A DNA stretch of 33,515 nucleotides, taken from Halobacillus salinus. Lineage in GTDB: Bacteria; Bacillota; Bacilli; Bacillales; Halobacillaceae. The DNA lies in the NCBI RefSeq assembly GCF_004684905.1, contig NZ_SRJC01000012.1, positions 1-33,515 of the forward strand, written 5' to 3'. The translations under genes and the position numbers were made by a program. Shown here one piece after another: positions 15,425 through 23,598 of this stretch (the first letter of the stretch is position 1; each line of letters starts with the position of its first letter). The notes below the pieces were generated by a model. It saw only the letters and a program-made list of their open reading frames with translations. It was not told where the DNA came from and made no database searches.

Positions 15425-15930
15425 TCCTGACTCTGGTGAAAGAGCCACTGTCCTTTTAACAGTCGGACAACGTGACGGAACATTTCTTCTCGTTGAATGA
15501 GATTATTGGTAAAGACTCCAATAGCCCCTTCGTTTTTACTGACCTCATGCTTGTTAGCATAATCATCCATCACTTCGCCAAGCTCTTTTCCTTTTTCAAG
15601 TTCAGCTTTGATTTCATCAGGAAGTTTAATTCTTGCTCCGCTCGCTGTAAAGACATTTTCTTTCTGGTCTACAAGCGCTCCCCAGTTGCAAAGGTATAAG
15701 TCATCTTCTATTTCCATGACGCCACCTTCCAAACCAATTCCGATACTACCCTTCTTCATCGAAGCACACTCTCGGGCGCGGTTGATCGCACCTTCTAACG
15801 TTTCTTCATCAGAGAAAGGTTGTGCAGCCACTTTTGACTCGACTTCCATGCCAACAACTTCTTCCTCTGTGAACACCTGCTTTACGGAATCCATCTTCGT
15901 AGGGTTCAGCGATCCGACAACTATCTTCAC
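15421..15930 (-). CDS. DUF84 family protein, probable inosine/xanthosine triphosphatase
   Basis: With the GTG start at 15930 the protein has 169 residues and opens MKIVVGSLNPTKMDSV, the phosphate-binding opening of the DUF84/YjjX family. Members of that family hydrolyse non-canonical purine nucleotides such as ITP and XTP. The motifs SDEETLEGAINRA and GIGLEGGV also fit. The frame extends to 16008, but an extended -10 promoter (TGC TATGAT, 15967-15972 on the minus strand) would start near 15960, so upstream starts are excluded; AAAGGTG stands 9 nt before the GTG. Substrate preference is inferred from the family. Confidence 0.82.
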   Translation of the reverse strand: MKIVVGSLNPTKMDSVKQVFTEEEVVGMEVESKVAAQPFSDEETLEGAINRARECASMKKGSIGIGLEGGVMEIEDDLYLCNWGALVDQKENVFTASGARIKLPDEIKAELEKGKELGEVMDDYANKHEVSKNEGAIGVFTNNLIQREEMFRHVVRLLKGQWLFHQSQE

Positions 15931-16020
15931 AGTACCAGTCACCTTTCTCATTTTCTTCGTCTGATTATCATAGCATAAGTCCGGCCTATTCGCAGGTGCC
16001 CTTAGCAAATTTGTCGTATT

Positions 16021-17088
16021 TTACACATTTTGGTTGATTTGATCCACCGCGTTTTGATCTGTCGTTTTCACCAATTTCACTAGTAACTCTTTTGCAGCAG
16101 CATAATCATCTACGTGAATGATAGAAGAAGATGTATGGATATAACGAGAACAAACGCCAACTACAGCAGAAGGCACCCCATTATTCGACATATGCACACG
16201 ACCTGCGTCTGTCCCCCCTTGGGAGATGAAGTACTGATATGGGATGTCATTCGTTTCAGCCGTATCCAAGATGAAATCACGGATTCCACGGTGAGTAACC
16301 ATAGAACGGTCGAAAATACGGAGGAGAGCCCCTTTACCTAATTGGCCAAACTCTTTCTTATCTCCACTCATATCGTTAGCCGGTGACGCATCCAGTGCAT
16401 AGAAGATATCTGGGTTGATCATGTTAGCAGCAACTTGTGCTCCGCGAAGTCCTACCTCTTCTTGAACCGTTGCACCTGAATAAAGTTTATTCGGCAGCTT
16501 TTCTCCTTGGATTTCTTTCAAGAGCTCGATGGAAAGCCCACATCCGTAACGGTTATCCCAAGCTTTTGCCATTACTTTCTTATCATTAGCCATTGGAGTA
16601 AACGGACAAATAGGCACGACAGCCTGTCCTGGTTTAATACCGATTTGTTTTGCATCTTCCTTGTCATCCGCTCCGATATCGATCAACATATTCTTTACAT
16701 CCATCGGTTTCTTGCGCTGTTCCGGGGTAAGGTTATGTGGAGGAATGGATCCGATCACCCCGACGACTGGTCCATTATCAGTCATGACCTGGACGCGTTG
16801 AGCCAGCATAACTTGGTTCCACCAGCCACCGAGGGTCTGGAAACGTAGCATGCCGTTATCTGTAATTTGAGTAATCATAAACCCAACTTCATCCATGTGA
16901 CCTGCCACCATAACGGTAGGTCCCTTACCATCTCGAAGACCGAATACGCCTCCTAGACGGTCCTTTACGATTTCGTCTGAATACTTTTCTAATTCCTGTG
17001 TCATAAATTGACGTACTAAATGCTCATTACCTGGAGCACCTGGTAGTTCTGTTAATGTTTTGAATAATTCTTTTGTATATGAATTCAT
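16021..17088 (-). CDS. ytoP: M42 family metallopeptidase YtoP
   Basis: This is a 355-residue aminopeptidase of the M42 (TET/deblocking aminopeptidase) family, which forms large cytosolic particles and trims peptides. The two-metal centre is visible: [10 protein letters not shown] (His64, Asp66), AWDNRYGCG (bridging Asp near 179), the catalytic pair in VQEEVGLRG (near 211-212), ALDASPAND, and [11 protein letters not shown] near the end for the last His. GGTDAGRVH and the PDZ-like insertion are also typical. The ribosome site AAAGGAGAG precedes the ATG. A cre-like sequence at 17137-17150 lies in its upstream region. It was formerly annotated as a glucanase in some genomes; that is unlikely. Confidence 0.92.
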   Translation of the reverse strand: MNSYTKELFKTLTELPGAPGNEHLVRQFMTQELEKYSDEIVKDRLGGVFGLRDGKGPTVMVAGHMDEVGFMITQITDNGMLRFQTLGGWWNQVMLAQRVQVMTDNGPVVGVIGSIPPHNLTPEQRKKPMDVKNMLIDIGADDKEDAKQIGIKPGQAVVPICPFTPMANDKKVMAKAWDNRYGCGLSIELLKEIQGEKLPNKLYSGATVQEEVGLRGAQVAANMINPDIFYALDASPANDMSGDKKEFGQLGKGALLRIFDRSMVTHRGIRDFILDTAETNDIPYQYFISQGGTDAGRVHMSNNGVPSAVVGVCSRYIHTSSSIIHVDDYAAAKELLVKLVKTTDQNAVDQINQNV

Positions 17089-17136
17089 GTATGTATCTCT
17101 CCTTTATAAGGGTCTCTCTCTATTTTAACGGAACTT

Positions 17137-17150
17137 TGAAAACGTTTCTA
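17137..17150. promoter_or_regulatory. weak CcpA (cre) site candidate between ytoP and ytzB
   Basis: TGAAAACGTTTCTA agrees with the cre pattern TGNAANCGNWWNCA except for one position. It lies 49 bp upstream of the ytoP start and upstream of ytzB. No experimental support is available from the sequence. Confidence 0.35.
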
Positions 17151-17165
17151 CAAATCCGACTGTTA

Positions 17166-17190
17166 GTTTTGATTTCCTATTTTCGGGAAT
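17166..17190 (+). promoter_or_regulatory. SigB-like promoter candidate of ytzB
   Basis: GTTTTG (17166-17171), 13 bp, then GGGAAT (17185-17190). The SigB pattern is GTTTAA-N12/15-GGGWAW. The perfect 12 bp palindrome CTAGTATACTAG (17193-17204) immediately downstream also contains a SigA-like TATACT. Confidence 0.45.
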
Positions 17191-17233
17191 GTCTAGTATA
17201 CTAGAGGCAGAATATAGTTGTGAGGTGATGGTT

Positions 17234-17551
17234 GTGAATTGGAAAAAAGTTGCCATTGCTGCTGGTGTAGGAGCATTAGCAGGCTATGTAGTGAAAGAAC
17301 AGTTGAGTAACAATCAGGGAGTGACCCCTGAGAAGGCTTTGAAAATTGCGAAAGAAGCATTCAAAAAGCAAGGTCCAATCAGTGGTTCTTGGATTTACAT
17401 GAGACCTGAAGAGTTGAACAAGAATGGCATCAACTATGATGTCTACCGCGGTGGTATCTCTAAACAACAAGATGGACAAACATCGCAATTCGAATTTTAC
17501 ATCGACACAGATACAGGTACAATCGTCGATGTTGCAGAAACAACTGCATAA
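17234..17551 (+). CDS. ytzB: YtzB, small PepSY-domain protein
   Basis: This 105-residue protein has one N-terminal hydrophobic segment (about 5-18: VAIAAGVGALAGYV) and a PepSY-like domain at about 28-105 (ALKIAKEAFKKQG, then the strands YDVYRGGI and FEFYIDTDTGTIVDVAE). PepSY domains are thought to bind and inhibit peptidases; a link to the divergent peptidase gene ytoP is possible but not shown. The start is GTG at 17234 because GAGGTGAT ends 4 nt before it; upstream in-frame starts lie in the promoter. Confidence 0.85.
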   Translation: MNWKKVAIAAGVGALAGYVVKEQLSNNQGVTPEKALKIAKEAFKKQGPISGSWIYMRPEELNKNGINYDVYRGGISKQQDGQTSQFEFYIDTDTGTIVDVAETTA

Positions 17552-17565
17552 GTGAACAGATTCAG

Positions 17566-17600
17566 AAAGCATCGCGCAAACAGCGCGATGCTTTTTTTAT
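17566..17600. terminator. terminator of ytzB and, in reverse, ytnP
   Basis: The stem AAGCATCGCGC / GCGCGATGCTT with a 5 nt loop is followed by TTTTTTTA on the plus strand. The ytnP stop begins at its edge. Confidence 0.88.
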
Positions 17601-18457
17601 TAGTTCTCATAAGTATGTTGTTCCTTCTCAACCTGGTCGATCACGTTCCCTTCTTGGTCATATCTCAACGCACAATATTTATAATCGTGATAGAAGATAT
17701 ACCAAGCTTTTCGATCGTTTCCGTATTTCATCCATTTTTGCTTTTCGTGTACAGACGTTACCGGATAATCATCATATGCAAGTACCCATAAGACATTTTG
17801 ATGGGCGTGTGTCGGCATGATATCCGCCATATGTACAAACGTCTCTTCCCCGTCTTCAAAAATAATGACGGCGTGTCCGTCACTATGACCGCTGGTATGG
17901 ACCATTTTCAGACCAGGCACTATTTCCTTCGATTGTTTGAAAGTCTCCACTTGATGTTGAACTGGCTCCCAGTTCACCTTCCAGTAAGTGTTTTGGGAGC
18001 GGATATTCGGATTCCTCATTTCCTCCCACTCGACTTCACTTGTATAGATTGTTGCATTCGGAAAAGCAGGGGCATACCCTTCCTCATCCGCAATCGACAG
18101 CCCGCATGCATGATCAAAGTGTAGGTGTGTCATGAGTACCGTATCTATGTCAGCTCGGGTATATCCTAGCTCCTGCAACGACTCATCTATGTTCGTCTCT
18201 TCTTTTACTCCAAAGTTCCTCCGCTGTTTATCCGTCAGTTTCCCTTTACCGATTCCTGAGTCAATAAGTAATTTCCTATCGTCCACCTCAACCAAGATCG
18301 GGTCCGTCCTCAGTTCTATCTGATTCTTATCATTTACGGGGTACTTACGACTCCATAAAGGTTTCGGGACCACACCGAACATAGCCCCTCCATCCATATG
18401 CGTCACTCCGCCATCCAGCCAAGTAAGCTTAGCTCGACCAATCTGCATTGACTTCAT
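17600..18457 (-). CDS. ytnP: metallo-beta-lactamase fold hydrolase YtnP (lactonase-like)
   Basis: This 285-residue enzyme has the zinc motif HLHFDH (His111, His113, Asp115, His116) and further ligands in [10 protein letters not shown] and [11 protein letters not shown]. It aligns with the YtnP branch of the metallo-beta-lactamase fold. B. subtilis YtnP degrades N-acyl homoserine lactones and interferes with Streptomyces signalling, so quorum quenching is the likely role; other lactones or esters are possible. There is no signal peptide, so it acts inside the cell. GGAGGAAC stands 9 nt before the ATG. It lies downstream of trmB, with only a weak hairpin between; the small ytzH gene of B. subtilis is missing here. 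Confidence 0.88.
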   Translation of the reverse strand: MKSMQIGRAKLTWLDGGVTHMDGGAMFGVVPKPLWSRKYPVNDKNQIELRTDPILVEVDDRKLLIDSGIGKGKLTDKQRRNFGVKEETNIDESLQELGYTRADIDTVLMTHLHFDHACGLSIADEEGYAPAFPNATIYTSEVEWEEMRNPNIRSQNTYWKVNWEPVQHQVETFKQSKEIVPGLKMVHTSGHSDGHAVIIFEDGEETFVHMADIMPTHAHQNVLWVLAYDDYPVTSVHEKQKWMKYGNDRKAWYIFYHDYKYCALRYDQEGNVIDQVEKEQHTYEN

Positions 18458-18483
18458 CTAAAAGTTCCTCCCTCTGCATAAAT

Positions 18484-18516
18484 ATAGCTCCAGTCTACCA
18501 TAGAGACTGGAGCTAT
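18484..18516 (-). terminator. hairpin after trmB, weak terminator
   Basis: The 13 bp perfect stem ATAGCTCCAGTCT / AGACTGGAGCTAT with a 7 nt loop lies between trmB and ytnP. The following minus-strand bases ATTTATGC are only moderately T-rich, so termination may be partial, with read-through into ytnP. Confidence 0.6.
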
Positions 18517-18527
18517 TGTAAGCGATA

Positions 18528-19172
18528 TCATGTTCTGAACCGTACTCGACAACGATAGATAGGCTGCCCTTTTGCAGCAAACTTCTCTTCATATTCTGTA
18601 GGTACATTCAAAGGATCCTCATCAGCATGTAAGTCAACGGAAACATCCTCAATCAACATCCCGTATTGTGAGAAACTCATGAGAGAGTATTCGAATAACC
18701 CACGATTATCGGTTTTCAGTGTGATCTCTCCTCCAGGTACTAAAACCTCCTCGTACTGTTCCAAGAAAGTACGAAAGGTGAGACGACGCTTCTCATGACG
18801 GTTCTTCGGCCACGGATCCGAGAAGTTCAGGTAAAGGTGATCTACCTCGTTCGATTCAAATAAATCCCTAAGGTCCTCTGCATCCTCATTGACCAAGCGT
18901 ACATTGCTCGTTCCAGCATCCAATACCTTCTTTACTGCCCCGACAATTACACTCTTTACTCTTTCTATTCCTACAAAGTTAATGTCTTCATGCTGCTTCC
19001 CCATTCCAGCGATGAACTGGCCTTTCCCCGAACCAATCTCTAGGTGCAGCGGATTATCTTTATTGTCAAAAAGGCTTTTCCAGTCCCCTTTGGCTTCAAA
19101 AGGTTTTTGAACGACAACATGATCATTTTCTCTCATATAATCGTCAGCCCATGGTTTGTTACGTAAACGCAT
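18528..19172 (-). CDS. trmB: tRNA (guanine-N7-)-methyltransferase TrmB
   Basis: This SAM-dependent enzyme makes m7G46 in the variable loop of tRNAs. It has 214 residues, close to the B. subtilis length of 213. The SAM-binding loop is LEIGSGKGQFI (near 45-55), the acidic second motif is FVGIERVKSV, and the catalytic region is LNFSDPWPKNRHEKRRLT. The C-terminal TEYEEKFAAKGQPIYRC is also typical. The ATG at 19172 begins MRLRNKPWADDYM and has AAGGAGG 10 nt upstream; the ATG at 19181 overlaps the ribosome site. Confidence 0.95.
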   Translation of the reverse strand: MRLRNKPWADDYMRENDHVVVQKPFEAKGDWKSLFDNKDNPLHLEIGSGKGQFIAGMGKQHEDINFVGIERVKSVIVGAVKKVLDAGTSNVRLVNEDAEDLRDLFESNEVDHLYLNFSDPWPKNRHEKRRLTFRTFLEQYEEVLVPGGEITLKTDNRGLFEYSLMSFSQYGMLIEDVSVDLHADEDPLNVPTEYEEKFAAKGQPIYRCRVRFRT

Positions 19173-19291
19173 TAGGTACATTCCTCCTTCTTTTCGTTAA
19201 AATCGTACCACGAAGTCAGCTTCATTTAAAACTTTTTACTAAAATTCTAGAATGCGGGTGAATAAGGGACTATCGGAGACTAATTAAGACA

Positions 19292-19328
19292 ATGGTACGC
19301 TTATCTCTTCTTCACAAGTCCGTACCAT
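19292..19328. repeat. inverted repeat of unknown role upstream of trmB
   Basis: ATGGTACG (19292-19299) and CGTACCAT (19321-19328) are perfect 8 bp inverted copies, extended by CTT / AAG across a two-base bulge, with a loop of about 15-20 nt. It lies in the 260 bp between trmB and the small membrane gene. It could be an operator or an RNA hairpin; no T-run follows it. Confidence 0.5.
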
Positions 19329-19365
19329 GAATCATTATGAAATTCATTAGAAATGTGGGGTTGGG

Positions 19366-19393
19366 TTGTAAGCGCTTACTGATATAAGATAAT
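19366..19393 (+). promoter_or_regulatory. CcpA (cre) site on the promoter of the 53-residue membrane protein
   Basis: TGTAAGCGCTTACT (19367-19380) matches cre TGNAANCGNWWNCA at all fixed positions but the last and contains the perfect palindrome GTAAGCGCTTAC. It overlaps a possible -35 TTGTAA (19366-19371) and the spacer before GATAAT (19388-19393), 16 bp on. CcpA bound there would block RNA polymerase, so catabolite repression is expected. Confidence 0.7.
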
Positions 19394-19433
19394 AATCGTG
19401 TGATCAATACAAAAATGGAGTGATTTGAAACCC

Positions 19434-19595
19434 ATGAAAATGATTAGTAAATTATTTGAAGTGTCTGTACTTGCTGTATTCTCTGTATTATTCGCAGGTT
19501 ACGCATTACTGATATATCCATTTGAAAAACTCAACGAAAAAACAAGCTCAGAAGTCCGTGAGAAGAAACTTAAATATACGCCAACGATCGGCTAA
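19434..19595 (+). CDS. small single-pass membrane protein, unrecognised
   Basis: This is a 53-residue protein. After MKMISKLFEV comes one hydrophobic segment (about 9-28: SVLAVFSVLFAGYALLIYPF), then a charged tail (EKLNEKTSSEVREKKLKYTP). I do not recognise the family. GGAGTGAT ends 9 nt before the ATG; an in-frame TTG at 19425 is a less likely start. It is a complete transcription unit: promoter with a cre site upstream and a strong terminator 32 nt past the stop. It lies where B. subtilis has no counterpart known to me. Confidence 0.7.
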   Translation: MKMISKLFEVSVLAVFSVLFAGYALLIYPFEKLNEKTSSEVREKKLKYTPTIG

Positions 19596-19627
19596 ACTTA
19601 GCAGCACTTATAAGATGATTTATCAAA

Positions 19628-19657
19628 AGCAGCGGAAAATCTCCGCTGCTTTTTTTC
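19628..19657 (+). terminator. terminator of the small membrane protein gene
   Basis: The 9 bp stem AGCAGCGGA / TCCGCTGCT is followed by TTTTTTTC. Confidence 0.9.
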
Positions 19658-19660
19658 AAT

Positions 19661-19686
19661 GAAAAAGAGCCCATTCTCAGGGCTCT
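19661..19686 (-). terminator. terminator of ytmP
   Basis: On the minus strand AGAGCCC / GGGCTCT with a 7 nt loop is followed by TTTTTC, directly past the ytmP stop. Confidence 0.85.
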
Positions 19687-19692
19687 GGTATC

Positions 19693-20502
19693 TTACTCTA
19701 TAATTCCTTCTCTTGTCATCACACGATTCAATTTACGGAGTCTCAACGCTGCTTCATCGTATTCCCCGCGCATTTGGTGCCATTGTATGAAGGCCAGCGA
19801 CTGGGACACGGCATACCAGATCATTCTTTGATATAAATTCTCATCAGGTATAATTCCATACTCTTTCAACCAGTCATCCCATTTATCCAAAGGAATATAA
19901 GAGTGCAAGAGCATGCCCAGATCAAGAGCGGGGTCTGCAACCATGGCGTTATCCCAATCAATCAAGTACAACTGATCCTCCGCTGAGAGCAGCCAGTTAT
20001 TGTGGTTAGTGTCACAGTGGCACACCACATGCTTATCATGACGTACGTCTTGAACTCTTTGTTGTAGGAAATCTATTGCGACGCTCACTTCCATGTGAGG
20101 ATCGACTTGATTCAATACGGTTTGGTTATCCTTAATATCTTTTAAAACCTCATCCGGAGTCAAAGGGTGCTTTCCCAGCCTCATCAGCATATCCAACAGT
20201 TCTGTTGAATGATGAATCTTACTCAATAAAGCAGCTACTCTCGGATAATCCATCTCTTCCGGTTGGAGTTCACGTCCCTCCAACCATTCCTGAGCCGTAA
20301 TCACATCACCATTCTCAAGGCGCTTGGTCCAAACTAGCTTGGGTACAATTCCTTCGGCAGAAAGTACAGCAAGAAATGGGGAGGAATTCCTTTTTAGGAA
20401 TAAACGTTTTCCTTCCGTTTGTGCGTAATAGGCTTCTCCTGTTGAACCGCCTGCTGGTGTGACTGTCCAATTATTACCAAGTATATGTTCCAACCAATTC
20501 AC
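19693..20502 (-). CDS. ytmP: YtmP, phosphotransferase of the aminoglycoside/choline kinase fold
   Basis: This 269-residue kinase-fold protein has the catalytic loop VCHCDTNHNNWLL (HxDxxxxN) and the metal-binding LIDWDNA. These are the marks of the APH/choline kinase family. The substrate is unknown; the conserved place beside trmB suggests a housekeeping role, not antibiotic resistance. The frame is open to 20604, but a promoter (-10 at 20555-20560, -35 at 20577-20582 on the minus strand, 16 bp spacing) lies inside it. The GTG at 20502 has GAGG 8 nt upstream and gives MNWLEHILGNNW, as in relatives. Confidence 0.88.
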   Translation of the reverse strand: MNWLEHILGNNWTVTPAGGSTGEAYYAQTEGKRLFLKRNSSPFLAVLSAEGIVPKLVWTKRLENGDVITAQEWLEGRELQPEEMDYPRVAALLSKIHHSTELLDMLMRLGKHPLTPDEVLKDIKDNQTVLNQVDPHMEVSVAIDFLQQRVQDVRHDKHVVCHCDTNHNNWLLSAEDQLYLIDWDNAMVADPALDLGMLLHSYIPLDKWDDWLKEYGIIPDENLYQRMIWYAVSQSLAFIQWHQMRGEYDEAALRLRKLNRVMTREGIIE

Positions 20503-20554
20503 CTTCAATTCCTCAAATCTTCCTGTGATTACATCACGTTCATTGTATAACTCT

Positions 20555-20582
20555 AGTATATCGTACTTTTGTACCCAGCCAA
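20555..20582 (-). promoter_or_regulatory. ytmP promoter
   Basis: On the minus strand TTGGCT (20577-20582) and TATACT (20555-20560) are 16 bp apart. The position rules out the longer reading frame of ytmP. Confidence 0.6.
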
Positions 20583-20658
20583 AGTTTTTATTATACCACT
20601 TCATAAACTCACTTCATAAGACTAACTCAAGATGGTACTTTATTTCAAGAAAATCTCC

Positions 20659-21588
20659 TTACCCAAGGAAGATTGTCCGGGTATGCTTTCCTCTGACTAA
20701 ATCACACTGGAAACACTCTCCTGACTGCCCGTCTACTTGAAATGGAACGACTCTTTTGGAAGACACCTTTACTGTTGAAGCCTTGTAAACAGAAACTTCC
20801 TTAAGCATTGTATGCTTCCCTATAAAGACAGTAAGGAAAAGCGCGATAACCTTCCATTTCGGTATATCATCGATCACCGTTACCGTAAATTGCTCATCCT
20901 TAAGTTCAGCATCAGGCGCAATTTTCATTCCACCCCCGTAATAAGGATGATTAGATACGGCAACAAGAGTCGCACGTTCTAGCGGCTTCACTAACCCGTC
21001 CAGTTCTATCTCGAGATTAATAGGTTGAAAGTTTTTCAAAACGGGTAGTAGAGCAAGAGAATAGGTCAAACGATGGAGACGAAGCCTCTTCATCCATTTT
21101 CGATAAAATGGACGATTAGCAAAATGGACGATCTCACTATCCAATCCTAAGCTGATATGGTTCAAAAAGAGATGCTGGGAGTGTTTATGCCTCTTATTGA
21201 TCACATATCTACCGACATTAACCGTACGTCGCTTCGGATTTTGGACAACTTTCTTGAACAAAGATACACCTTTCCCCTTAATACCCAAAGCACGTGTAAA
21301 ATCATTACCTGAGCCTGTAGGAATGATAGATACGGGAATGGACGGGTATTGGTGCAGCCCATTAATCACTTCATGAAGCGTTCCATCTCCTCCAATCACG
21401 ATGAGACACTTCAGGTGCTCATGATGAATTTCAGCGATTTGCTCGGCAAGTTTTTCAGCATGTCCTTCATAGTTTGTTCGGAATGATCGACAATTCTTCT
21501 CTTTAAAAACTGGATCTTTCTGTATAGCTTTGAATATTCGGTCTGCCTTTCCTTTCCCAGCTAGCGGATTCACAATCAGAATGAACAT
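20659..21588 (-). CDS. ytlR: YtlR, diacylglycerol/lipid kinase family protein
   Basis: This 309-residue member of the diacylglycerol kinase catalytic family shows the nucleotide loop VIGGDGTLHEVINGL (about 63-77) and PTGSGNDFTRALG (about 91-103). It probably phosphorylates a lipid or similar alcohol at the membrane face. B. subtilis has several such paralogues (DgkB and others), and the substrate of YtlR is not established. GGAGATATGTCTC precedes the ATG. It is divergent from the EAL gene, with 88 bp between starts. Confidence 0.9.
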   Translation of the reverse strand: MFILIVNPLAGKGKADRIFKAIQKDPVFKEKNCRSFRTNYEGHAEKLAEQIAEIHHEHLKCLIVIGGDGTLHEVINGLHQYPSIPVSIIPTGSGNDFTRALGIKGKGVSLFKKVVQNPKRRTVNVGRYVINKRHKHSQHLFLNHISLGLDSEIVHFANRPFYRKWMKRLRLHRLTYSLALLPVLKNFQPINLEIELDGLVKPLERATLVAVSNHPYYGGGMKIAPDAELKDEQFTVTVIDDIPKWKVIALFLTVFIGKHTMLKEVSVYKASTVKVSSKRVVPFQVDGQSGECFQCDLVRGKHTRTIFLG

Positions 21589-21676
21589 GAGACATATCTC
21601 CTAGTAAAATCAAATTACTTCCCATACACAATGTTATTTTCGTATAATTAAAACAAAAGAAAGAGGAGGATTCACA

Positions 21677-22693
21677 TTGAGTAAAGATTGTCAATTTTGT
21701 GGAACGAGTGTGACTCTCCCGAACAAGGGTGCACTCGTTATTAATCGTAAAAACGTAGATGTTGAACAACAATCGGAATTACTTATAGACTACCAAGATG
21801 ATGATACAATGGTGTTTCAATATACGACGATGTCGAACCTTGTAACCACCTTGGAGTTACTTCGGAAGCGCAACACCTCAAACTTTTGGTTACATATTCT
21901 CAACCTGGATACAAAACAGTCTTTCCCTATATCTATCGACCACTTATATGAACGTCTGAAGCATCCAGAACTTGCCTCCATCATTCATAACGGCAGTTTC
22001 ACATCCCACTTGCAACCTATCGTAGATATGCAGACAAATGAAGTCTTCGGGTATGAGTCTTTATTACGAACCACGGAACAGTCTGTTAATCCAGGCGAAC
22101 TCTTCTCCTACGCTCAACAATCCGGCCTTCAGTCCATGCTCGACCAGAAGGCTAGACGATCTGCCGTAAAAGCGAAATCCGACCACTTAGCCAAGGGACA
22201 GAAAATCTTCATCAACTTTCTCCCTTCTACCATTTATGTACCAGAATTCTGTTTGAAGCACACATTCCAAATTGTGAGAGAATTCCAAATAGAGCCGGAG
22301 GATTTAGTATTCGAAGTGGTAGAAACAGAGAAAGTATCCGACGTAGATCACTTGAAACGCATACTTGACACCTACAAAGCTTCTGGCATGAAAGTAGCCT
22401 TAGACGACGTCGGGACAGGGTATAGTACGCTCGAAATGCTGTCGTTGCTTGAGCCGGACTATTTGAAAGTGGACCGGTCGTTCATTAGAAATTGCCATAT
22501 TGATAAAGAAAACCAAGAGTTTCTTTATCAAGTGATGGAGCGTGCAGAAATGATTGGAATAACTGTCCTAGCTGAAGGAATTGAAACTATCGAAGAATGG
22601 ACTTGGCTTCACCAACTAGGCGTTGACTTAGGACAAGGGTACTTTATAGGAAAACCACAAGCCGTTCCCGAAAAAGAATTCATACTTCCATAA
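21677..22693 (+). CDS. EAL-domain protein, probable cyclic di-GMP phosphodiesterase, with N-terminal CxxC
   Basis: This 338-residue protein has a short N-terminal part with CQFCGT (residues 5-10), possibly a half zinc knuckle, and an EAL domain at about 105-335. The residues for c-di-GMP hydrolysis appear present: LQPIVDM, the signature Glu in YESLL (ESL in place of EAL), INFLPS, EVVETE, LDDVGTGYS, YLKVDRSF, AEGIET and GQGYFIGKP. Activity is therefore likely. There is no GGDEF, membrane segment or signal peptide. The start is TTG at 21677 with GAGGAGGA 6 nt before it. Its 3' end overlaps the stop of ytlQ on the other strand by 14 nt. Confidence 0.9.
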   Translation: MSKDCQFCGTSVTLPNKGALVINRKNVDVEQQSELLIDYQDDDTMVFQYTTMSNLVTTLELLRKRNTSNFWLHILNLDTKQSFPISIDHLYERLKHPELASIIHNGSFTSHLQPIVDMQTNEVFGYESLLRTTEQSVNPGELFSYAQQSGLQSMLDQKARRSAVKAKSDHLAKGQKIFINFLPSTIYVPEFCLKHTFQIVREFQIEPEDLVFEVVETEKVSDVDHLKRILDTYKASGMKVALDDVGTGYSTLEMLSLLEPDYLKVDRSFIRNCHIDKENQEFLYQVMERAEMIGITVLAEGIETIEEWTWLHQLGVDLGQGYFIGKPQAVPEKEFILP

Positions 22694-23597
22694 AACCCTG
22701 GTCCTCGTCCCATTCCGGACGTTTGAACGATGTTGTCTGACAGTGCTTCAACAATGAATCAGCCGCTCTTAGTTGATTATGTTTCAAGGGAGAGGCTACC
22801 TGCCTTTTCTCTTGGAGCCATGCATCGTACTTAGCAAGATCAATGTAACTTGTCATATACGGTTCCTGATGATGATGAAAGGATAGCTCTGGAGCAAGAA
22901 CCACTTTTCGGACAGGAAAGTCCAAACCGTAAGCATTCCAGACACTTTTTATAAAGGATTCCGTCCGATTCAAGGCGAACATCGGGTTGAGTATCTTCTT
23001 GCGAACACCATTCTGCTCTACAAACCAGCTCTTATCAGAAGCTGGATCAACCCCTTCCCCTCCTGGAATGTCTAAGTAATAGATGATCTCCAATCCTTGT
23101 GGGCCAATTAATATCGGCAATGCCTCCATTTCAGCCTGCCTTAAAATCACTATAGGATCATACATGAGAAAATATGTGTCCGGGATCCTCTGTAAAAAGT
23201 ACTTGAGCCGCTCATCATCCTTATAAGCGTGATCTACGAAGGATTTCTCCCGTAATGTAGTGGATGCCCATTTCATTTGAAAAGGATATAGTCCATCGAG
23301 GAAGTATTTTTTAAGTTCTTCTATCGACTGAGGAATAGATTCCTCTTCCTTCAAATCGTGGGGAGGCTCCGCCTCTTTCTCTTCTCTCTTTTGAAGCAGC
23401 CTTTTCCATTTGGATGGCTTTTCTTCTTCAGCAACGGACTCTTCTTCAAGTTCCGGCTCCTCTAATTTTCCTTGTTCATAAAGAGACATCATCTTATTCC
23501 AATTCTCTTTTTTTAAACGGATATACTGAGTGGGATATTGATATATATTGGACTCATAGCGAGATATGTAATCCTGCAACTTAATCAATTGTGCCAT
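22680..23597 (-). CDS. ytlQ: YtlQ, conserved protein of unknown function
   Basis: This is a 305-residue soluble protein. The opening MAQLIKLQDYISRYESNIYQYPTQ is followed by an acidic and Lys-rich low-complexity stretch (about 45-95) and a conserved domain with KYFLQRIPDTYFLMYDPI and MEALPILIGPQGLEIIYYL. Position after thpR identifies it as YtlQ. No catalytic motif is evident. The start at 23597 follows AAGGAGGAATAGG, and the ATG comes one base after the thpR stop (TAG G ATG), so translation is coupled. It is the last gene of the cluster from 27757. No terminator separates it from the convergent EAL gene. Confidence 0.8.
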   Translation of the reverse strand: MAQLIKLQDYISRYESNIYQYPTQYIRLKKENWNKMMSLYEQGKLEEPELEEESVAEEEKPSKWKRLLQKREEKEAEPPHDLKEEESIPQSIEELKKYFLDGLYPFQMKWASTTLREKSFVDHAYKDDERLKYFLQRIPDTYFLMYDPIVILRQAEMEALPILIGPQGLEIIYYLDIPGGEGVDPASDKSWFVEQNGVRKKILNPMFALNRTESFIKSVWNAYGLDFPVRKVVLAPELSFHHHQEPYMTSYIDLAKYDAWLQEKRQVASPLKHNQLRAADSLLKHCQTTSFKRPEWDEDQGFMEV

Positions 23598-23598
23598 C

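Noticed and set aside
19693-20502. ytmP as an antibiotic resistance gene
   Set aside because: The kinase fold is shared with aminoglycoside phosphotransferases, but the conserved housekeeping neighbourhood (trmB, ytlR) argues against resistance.
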